Source: CAYWMD01 sp964458575 (lineage in GTDB: Bacteria; Verrucomicrobiota; Verrucomicrobiia; Limisphaerales; JADLHS01). Taken from it: DNA of 64,000 nucleotides. Positions 59,677 to 64,000 of this stretch are shown here, in pieces. Both the position numbers and the translations under genes were made by a program. The notes under the pieces were generated by a model. The model ran no database searches, was not told the DNA's origin, and saw nothing but the letters and a program-made list of their open reading frames with translations. The DNA is taken from assembly GCA_964458575.1 (NCBI GenBank), contig CAYWMD010000026.1, positions 23,719-87,718 on the forward strand. The letters run 5' to 3'. Every line of letters begins with the position of its first letter. The first letter of the stretch is position 1.

Positions 59677-60390
59677 ATGAAACGACTTTTGACATCACTG
59701 GTGATCGTTCTGGCCGGAGCGATCTCGGCTTCGGCCACGCTCTACACATACACCGCCAGCCCAGGCTTTAGTATTCCGGACGACGGCAGCTTGAACTCGT
59801 TTGACATCGTTGTGTCGGGCAATCCCGATAACTCGATCAGCGACGTCAACGTGCTGTTGGAGTTCGACGGCGGCTACAATGCCGACCTCTACGGGTATCT
59901 GGTTTTCAACAGCACTACGGTGGTCTTGTTGAACCGGATCGGGATTACCAGCGGTAATGCGTTCGGGAATTCTGGGGCAGGGATGAACGTAACGTTAAGC
60001 GATGATGGTACGGGATCGGACATTCATCTGGCGACCAGCGGGGTGTTGAGCGGCACGTATGAGTCGGACGGTCGGGCGATCAGTCCGTTGTCCAGCGGTT
60101 CGACGTTCAGTTCGACGGCCCGGCAAAACAGCGACAATCCTTTGGGGTTGTTCAACGGCTCGAACCCGAACGGAACGTGGACGTTGTTTCTCGCGGACAT
60201 GTCGGGCGAGGCACAAAGCGAGTTGGTGAGTTGGGGGTTGGTGATTGATGCCGTGCCCGAACCGATCACTTGGGCGCTGATCATTTTCGGCGGCGTGCTG
60301 GGGCTGGTCTGGCTGGCCCGGAGCAAGTGGGTGCGGGAACAGATCGCGCGTTGCCGCATCGCCATCACCGCCTGGCTCGACGCCGCGTAG
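59677..60390 (+). CDS. PEP-CTERM protein with proprotein-convertase P-like domain
   Basis: A 237-residue exported protein. ATG 59677 gives a clean signal peptide (MKRLLTSLVIVLAGAISASA); an ATG at 59650 would add nine residues. The mature part resembles a P-domain-like jelly roll (DDGSLNSFDIVVSGN, NPNGTWTLFLADMSGE, SWGLVIDA). It ends in a sorting signal: VPEPITWALIIFGGVLG, a hydrophobic helix, then basic residues RSKWVREQ. An exosortase should cleave or process it at the Pro-Glu-Pro motif and leave it at the surface; no exosortase gene is in this window. The tail after the helix (~20 residues) is longer than usual. It is probably cotranscribed with the preceding surface protein. Confidence 0.88.
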   Translation: MKRLLTSLVIVLAGAISASATLYTYTASPGFSIPDDGSLNSFDIVVSGNPDNSISDVNVLLEFDGGYNADLYGYLVFNSTTVVLLNRIGITSGNAFGNSGAGMNVTLSDDGTGSDIHLATSGVLSGTYESDGRAISPLSSGSTFSSTARQNSDNPLGLFNGSNPNGTWTLFLADMSGEAQSELVSWGLVIDAVPEPITWALIIFGGVLGLVWLARSKWVREQIARCRIAITAWLDAA

Positions 60391-60540
60391 CCGCTCGGTC
60401 TCAGGTTTCAGGTCTCAGGTTTCAGGTTGCAGGTTTCAGGTCTCAGGTTTCAGGTCTCAGGTTTCAGGTTTCAGGTTTCAGGTTTCTGCCCTCCTCCGTT
60501 CGACGTTGGGCGTTGAAGGTTGGGTGTTGAGTGTTCCCGC
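60391..60540. repeat. TTTCAGG/TCTCAGG ladder followed by TGTTG words
   Basis: The ladder runs 60396-60486 right after the PEP-CTERM stop. Then come CTGCCCTCCTCCG and TGTTGGGCG/TTGAAGG/TTGGGTG/TTGAGTG words (60502-60536). Same order and orientation as the clusters at 47.5, 49.0 and 50.0 kb. Confidence 0.9.
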
Positions 60541-60590
60541 ATAGCCTCCGTTCGCTCCGTTAGCTTCTGCTCAACCTTAAAGCGGCAGTT

Positions 60591-60734
60591 GAGTAACCAC
60601 GAAATACACGAAACACACAAAAGGAGCGCAACGAACATGGTCTGGCGCAGCGCCGCAGTTGTTCACCCACCAGGTGAACATGTCTCCAACGAGGCACCGC
60701 GTTTTTTTCGTGTCATTTCGTGTGTTTCGTGGTT
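60591..60734. repeat. CACGAAA-family inverted repeat
   Basis: ACCACGAAATACACGAAACA starts near 60597. TTTCGTGTCATTTCGTGTG and GTTTCGTGG end near 60732. The two arms are complementary. Between them GTTCACC-CACCA-GGTGAAC forms a small hairpin (60661-60679). Confidence 0.85.
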
Positions 60735-61304
60735 TGAACGGCTTTATCCAAGTTCAACGGCCCGGTTTGAATCGCAGCTTTGACAAGAAAATTGCTGACC
60801 AGAAAATATGTGTCAGCGTTGCAGCTTTTCAGGATTTCAGCGTTTGTCTCACCGTCTTGCTCTTAATCGCAATCTTAATCCGGAACTCCTCTTAACAGAA
60901 GGCAACGGAGATAACAGAGTGGGAACTTGGTTGAGGGTTTTGAAAATCGGCGGTCTTCGCTCCCATCATTTTGCCCCCATGATTCTGCCCTTCATCCGCC
61001 AGCAACCCTCCGTTTTCCGTTCTCCGATTTCCGTTTTCAGCATCTCAGCGTTTGTTTTGACGATCCGTGTCCATCCGTGTCCATCCGTGGTTGAACTCCG
61101 TTCCCTCCGTTTCCTCCTGTTTCACTGCCCGGTGTGGAGCGCAATTTTGGCAAGAATATCACTGACAAGAAAATGAATTTCAGCATTTCAGCTTTCAGCA
61201 TTTCAGCGTTTGTCTCACCGTCTTACTCTTAATCGTAATCTTAATCTTCAATCTTTCGGATGTTGAATGTTGCCATCAGTCTCCGGACGGTTTAACCTTC
61301 TCCC
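60735..61304. other. Repeat-rich intergenic region; no gene seen
   Basis: It holds related phrases TTTGACAAGAAAATTGCTGAC (60779, in part) and TTTGGCAAGAATATCACTGAC (61146, in part), a fragment of the 149-bp repeat (TTTTGCCCCCATGATTCTGC, 60969), ATCCGTGTCC words (61063-61092), CATTTCAG/CTTTCAG words (61185-61212) and AATCTTAATCTTCAATCTT (61238-61256). All are short-period words of the kinds listed elsewhere. Confidence 0.6.
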
Positions 61305-61694
61305 ATGACAGCAGAGGAAGCTCAATGGAGTCCGGCCAAGCACCTGATTCTGGGTGAAGATCCCCAGTTACGGGTCTATGCGGAAGTTTCCGTCTGGCAC
61401 AAAAAGTTGGAAATGTTTCGGAAGGGCGAAGATGAACGCATGTTTCAGCACGACCCTACACCCGAGGACCTGGCTGTCCACAAAAGCCTGCTGCAACGTT
61501 TGATTGCCGACGGCGAACACCTCCTCTCGCTCATCCGCCAGATCGGTCTGCCCGAGAACCCCGAGGACCTCACGCCCGAATCCGTGACCGCCACCGTTGA
61601 ATTGTTGCGGGCGGACTATCGCGGCTGGCACGAGCCGATGCCGGTGGCGCAACGGCAGCGCATCCTCAGCCAGGCCTTCCCGAACGTCTCGTAA
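61305..61694 (+). CDS. Small helical protein of unknown function in repeat island
   Basis: A 129-residue protein beginning MTAEEAQWSPAKHLILGED. It is charged and mostly helical (VWHKKLEMFRKGEDERMF, LAVHKSLLQRLIADGEHLLSLI), without signal peptide or TM helix. I do not recognise a family. It ends FPNVS, and a frame with an internal stop begins at once. Repeat clusters lie on both sides (up to 61273, and from 61949). Coding potential is supported by the long open frame and codon bias; function cannot be told. Confidence 0.6.
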   Translation: MTAEEAQWSPAKHLILGEDPQLRVYAEVSVWHKKLEMFRKGEDERMFQHDPTPEDLAVHKSLLQRLIADGEHLLSLIRQIGLPENPEDLTPESVTATVELLRADYRGWHEPMPVAQRQRILSQAFPNVS

Positions 61695-61914
61695 TCCGCT
61701 TATCGAAGCGATTCACGAGGCTCGGTACGATTCGCAGACCTGCGCCGAAAAAGACAAATCGGCCGCGCGCTAGAAACTTTACGACCTGCTGAATCAAGCC
61801 GTTGCCCGGGTTCACCCGCCGGTGCGGCCCGACGATGTTCTGGACGCGCTGTATGACGATTACAAGGAGTTCCTCCGGCTGAAACGCAAACAGGCGTGGC
61901 CCAAGTTGAAGTAG
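61693..61914 (+). pseudogene. Broken ORF with in-frame TAG downstream of the 129-residue gene
   Basis: In one frame, 61693-61914 reads NPLIEAIHEARYDSQTC, on to SAAR, a TAG at 61771-61773, then KLYDLLNQAVARVHPP and FLRLKRKQAWPKLK up to TAG 61912. Both halves have coding-like composition. No start codon is visible and the frame overlaps the preceding stop by two bases, so it looks like a decayed gene once coupled to the 129-residue ORF. Confidence 0.55.
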
Positions 61915-61948
61915 CAGGTCAAAGAGCGCCTGTTCTCCTCGTCCTCGG

Positions 61949-62049
61949 TTTCAAAGTTCAAAGTTCAAAGTTCGATGTTCAGTGTTGAATGTTGAATGTT
62001 GAATGTTGAATGTTGACTACCTTTTCGTGTGTTTCGTGTATTTCGTGGT
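61949..62049. repeat. Heptad cluster: CAAAGTT, TGTTGAA, CACGAAA words
   Basis: CAAAGTT repeats (61951-61972) pass into TTCGATGTTCAGTGTTGAA and at least four TGTTGAA heptads (to 62017), then TTTTCGTGTGTTTCGTGTAT and TTCGTGG (62022-62049). The word order matches the clusters near 47.7 and 47.97 kb, apart from the position of CACGAAA. Confidence 0.9.
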
Positions 62050-62137
62050 CTTTTCTGCGCTTTCCAGATTCAATCCAAATTGACATCCCGCCGGCGGCTG
62101 CCATGCTGGACTGGCCACTGAGGCATACAGTCACGAT

Positions 62138-63811
62138 ATGAAGAAGCTGATCGTTTTGGGGATTGTCGTTGCCGTGGGAGCATGCGGATTCTGGCTGGCG
62201 CGTCCGGCGTACCGCAATTGGAAGCAGCATCGCGCCATCACCCAGGCGCGCGAGTCGTTGCGCCAGGACGACTTGCGGAGCGCGGCGTTGTCCGCCCGGC
62301 AGGCGCTCCAGGTCAATCCGGGTAACCTCGAGGCCTGCCGCATCCTGGCCCAAATCACCGAGTCGCTTCGCCTGCCCAACGCCATCGAGTGGCGACAACG
62401 CGTGGTGGAGTTGGCACCGAACGCGGTCACCAACCGACTGGACCTGGCGCGCTGCGGCATCCTGCAAGGCAATTACGCCGTTGCGGCCAAGGCACTCCAA
62501 GGCGTGGCGAAATCCAATCAAAACACCGTGGCTTTCCATCAATTGGCCGCGCTGGTCGCCATGGGACTGAACAACATCGCCTTGTGCGAACGGCATTTTA
62601 GCGAGGCGGTAAAATTGGAGCCCGCCAACAAACTCCTGCAACTCAACCAGGCGGTCATTCATTTGCAGGCGCGCGATCAACAGGTCGTCGCCGGCGCACT
62701 CCAAACGCTCGAACAGCTTTATGGCGATGCGGCTTATCGCCAGGATGCGCTGCGGCATCTCGCCATGGCGTCGTCGCGCAACCAGGATTTTGCCAAGGCC
62801 AGCGTCTTCACCAGGGAGTTGCAGGCCGATCCCAAGGCGTCCTTCGACGACCGGTTGATGCACTTGAATGTGTTGAAGCAGGCCAGTCATGCGGATTTTG
62901 GGGCTTACCTGACGGAACTGGAAGGGCAGTCGGTCAAGGCGCCGCAGCAGGTGAACATTCTGACGGGCTGGCTGCTCAGTAACGCGATGGCCGACGAGGC
63001 GGGACGCTGGCTGGCGAGTTTGCCGGCCAATGTGCAAACGAATCAATCGGTGATGCTGGCGCGTTCGGACTGTTACATGGCGCAAAAGGACTGGACCGGG
63101 TTGCAGGCCCATTTGCAGGACGCCCAGTGGGAGACGCTGGATTTCATGCGCCTGGCGCTGCTCGCGCGGGCGTATCGCGGGCAGCGGCAGGATATCACCG
63201 GCCAGACCCAATGGCGGGCGGCCGTTCGTGCGGCGTCCGAAAAGCCGAAACAACTCGCCGCCCTGGCGCGCATGGCCGATCAATGGACCTGGGATCGCGA
63301 GAAGGAGGAGGTATTGTGGATGATCATCGAACGTTTCCCGGCGGAACGCTGGGCCTTGCGTTCCTTGAACCAGTTTTACCTCGCCGAGGGCAACACGCGC
63401 GGGCTTTACAAGGTTTACGGCAAGGCGGTGGATTACGACGCCAGCGATATCGCCGCCCGCAACAATCTCGCCGCCGTCTCGTTCCTGTTGAACCAGCAGA
63501 CCAACAAAGCCCACGAACTCGCGCGCGAGGCGTGGCTCAAGGCCACGAACAACGTGGCGTTCGCCTCCACCTACGCTTGGTCGCTTCATCTCCAGGGCCG
63601 CACCGCCGACGGTCTCAAAGTGCTCGGGGCGTTTCAGGCCGACCGGCTGAAAACGCCCGGCGTGGCGCTCTACTACGGCGCGATGGAGTCGGCCGTGAAC
63701 GATTCGGCGAAGGCGAAGGAATATCTCGATCTGGCGGCGTCCGGGCAATTGCTGCCCGAGGAAAAGACCCTGCTCGCCGCCGCGCGCAGCGGCGCACTCC
63801 GGCCCAAGTAG
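62138..63811 (+). CDS. TPR protein with N-terminal membrane anchor
   Basis: A 557-residue protein: MKKLIVLGIVVAVGACGFWLA is an uncleaved signal-anchor, or a signal peptide with a Cys at 16 that does not fit a lipobox well. The rest is a tandem alpha-solenoid of TPR type (ESLRQDDLRSAALSARQALQ, then repeats to about 540, with LAAVSFLLNQQTNKAHELA late). It starts with the ALQVNPGNLEACRILAQI unit common to TPR proteins of exosortase/PEP-CTERM exopolysaccharide loci, though no such genes are visible here. A periplasmic scaffold role is likely. No partner can be named. It runs nearly to the window end and is followed by repeat words. Confidence 0.82.
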   Translation: MKKLIVLGIVVAVGACGFWLARPAYRNWKQHRAITQARESLRQDDLRSAALSARQALQVNPGNLEACRILAQITESLRLPNAIEWRQRVVELAPNAVTNRLDLARCGILQGNYAVAAKALQGVAKSNQNTVAFHQLAALVAMGLNNIALCERHFSEAVKLEPANKLLQLNQAVIHLQARDQQVVAGALQTLEQLYGDAAYRQDALRHLAMASSRNQDFAKASVFTRELQADPKASFDDRLMHLNVLKQASHADFGAYLTELEGQSVKAPQQVNILTGWLLSNAMADEAGRWLASLPANVQTNQSVMLARSDCYMAQKDWTGLQAHLQDAQWETLDFMRLALLARAYRGQRQDITGQTQWRAAVRAASEKPKQLAALARMADQWTWDREKEEVLWMIIERFPAERWALRSLNQFYLAEGNTRGLYKVYGKAVDYDASDIAARNNLAAVSFLLNQQTNKAHELAREAWLKATNNVAFASTYAWSLHLQGRTADGLKVLGAFQADRLKTPGVALYYGAMESAVNDSAKAKEYLDLAASGQLLPEEKTLLAAARSGALRPK

Positions 63812-64000
63812 CGGCGGGCCTCTGGCCTGCTGTAGAGCCGTGGGCTTCCAGCCCGGCGGAAAGAACCCAGGCACACGCAATGACATCGGAAATTCTGTGC
63901 GTCAAAGAAATGAGAACCATTCCATTTCCCGGAGCGCGGACCGCTGAGTTGGTTTGTAGAAACCTTTTTCCTTGGCGAGCGTCCGTGAAGGAATGAATCG
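63812..64000. other. Downstream region with repeat words; no gene seen
   Basis: It contains AGCGGCGGGCCTCTGGCCTG, GCTGTAGAGCCGTGGGCTTC and CAGCCCGGCGG near its start, words like those at 45035-45065. Near the end, GCGAGCGTCC recalls the GGTGGGGCGAGCGTC word. No coding frame can be supported. Confidence 0.45.

Noticed and set aside
62022..62049. Possible attachment site (att) of a mobile element
   Set aside because: It is a common CACGAAA repeat; there is no integrase or tRNA in the window.

Overview
The window (64 kb, roughly 60% GC by eye, one 100-N scaffold gap at 50125-50224) looks like a draft or metagenome-derived chromosome of a Verrucomicrobiota bacterium, probably the Pedosphaera/Limisphaera group. 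This is inferred from content, not from a marker gene. The pointers are a PEP-CTERM protein, a giant autotransporter-type beta-strand-repeat protein, secreted proteins ending in an FYRLR-like module, several URO-D-fold proteins of unknown role, plant-type GDP-mannose 3,5-epimerase, GH127 and GH29-like enzymes, and very abundant short-period intergenic repeats. No rRNA, tRNA or CRISPR array was seen.

Layout. 0-9.5 kb: start of gatB (minus), a URO-D-family protein, an OmpR-type two-component pair joined by a GTGA overlap, a secreted InlB/cadherin-like protein, a nine-heme secreted cytochrome c, a glycine-tailed RRM RNA-binding protein with a clear terminator, and GDP-mannose 3,5-epimerase. 9.7-27 kb: a Bat-like operon (Cys-rich membrane protein, MoxR ATPase, DUF58, BatA-like VWA, large VWA, then a ~2,935-residue TPR protein), probably a membrane/periplasm stress or assembly system. 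27-47 kb: metabolism, mainly uptake and breakdown of plant or algal sugars (sodium:solute symporter, GH29-like enzyme, ribulokinase, GH127, sorbitol-type dehydrogenase, alpha/beta hydrolase), with a Rieske oxygenase, D-lactate-type dehydrogenase and NAD(P)HX repair enzyme. This block is broken up by accessory genes: a GxxExxY gene bracketed by perfect 31-nt direct repeats, an orphan antitoxin-like gene, and an AlbA_2/HATPase/wHTH gene lying between a truncated and a full copy of a dehydrogenase. 47-62 kb: an accessory repeat-rich region with clusters of degenerate 7-nt repeats in a recurring order, small unrecognised ORFs, a multi-TM TPR protein whose coding sequence contains the same kind of repeats, a 2,095-residue surface protein and a PEP-CTERM protein. 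62-64 kb: a TPR protein anchored by an N-terminal helix.

The strongest candidate for something undescribed is the repeat system itself. Different heptad families (TTTCAGG/TCTCAGG, TGTTGAA/TGTTGGA, CACGAAA and others) recur in the same order and, for the first two, in the same orientation. They sit around small accessory ORFs and have entered coding sequences, supplying N-termini, internal linkers, C-termini and stop codons. The sequence shows the repeats and where they lie; how they arise is not visible.
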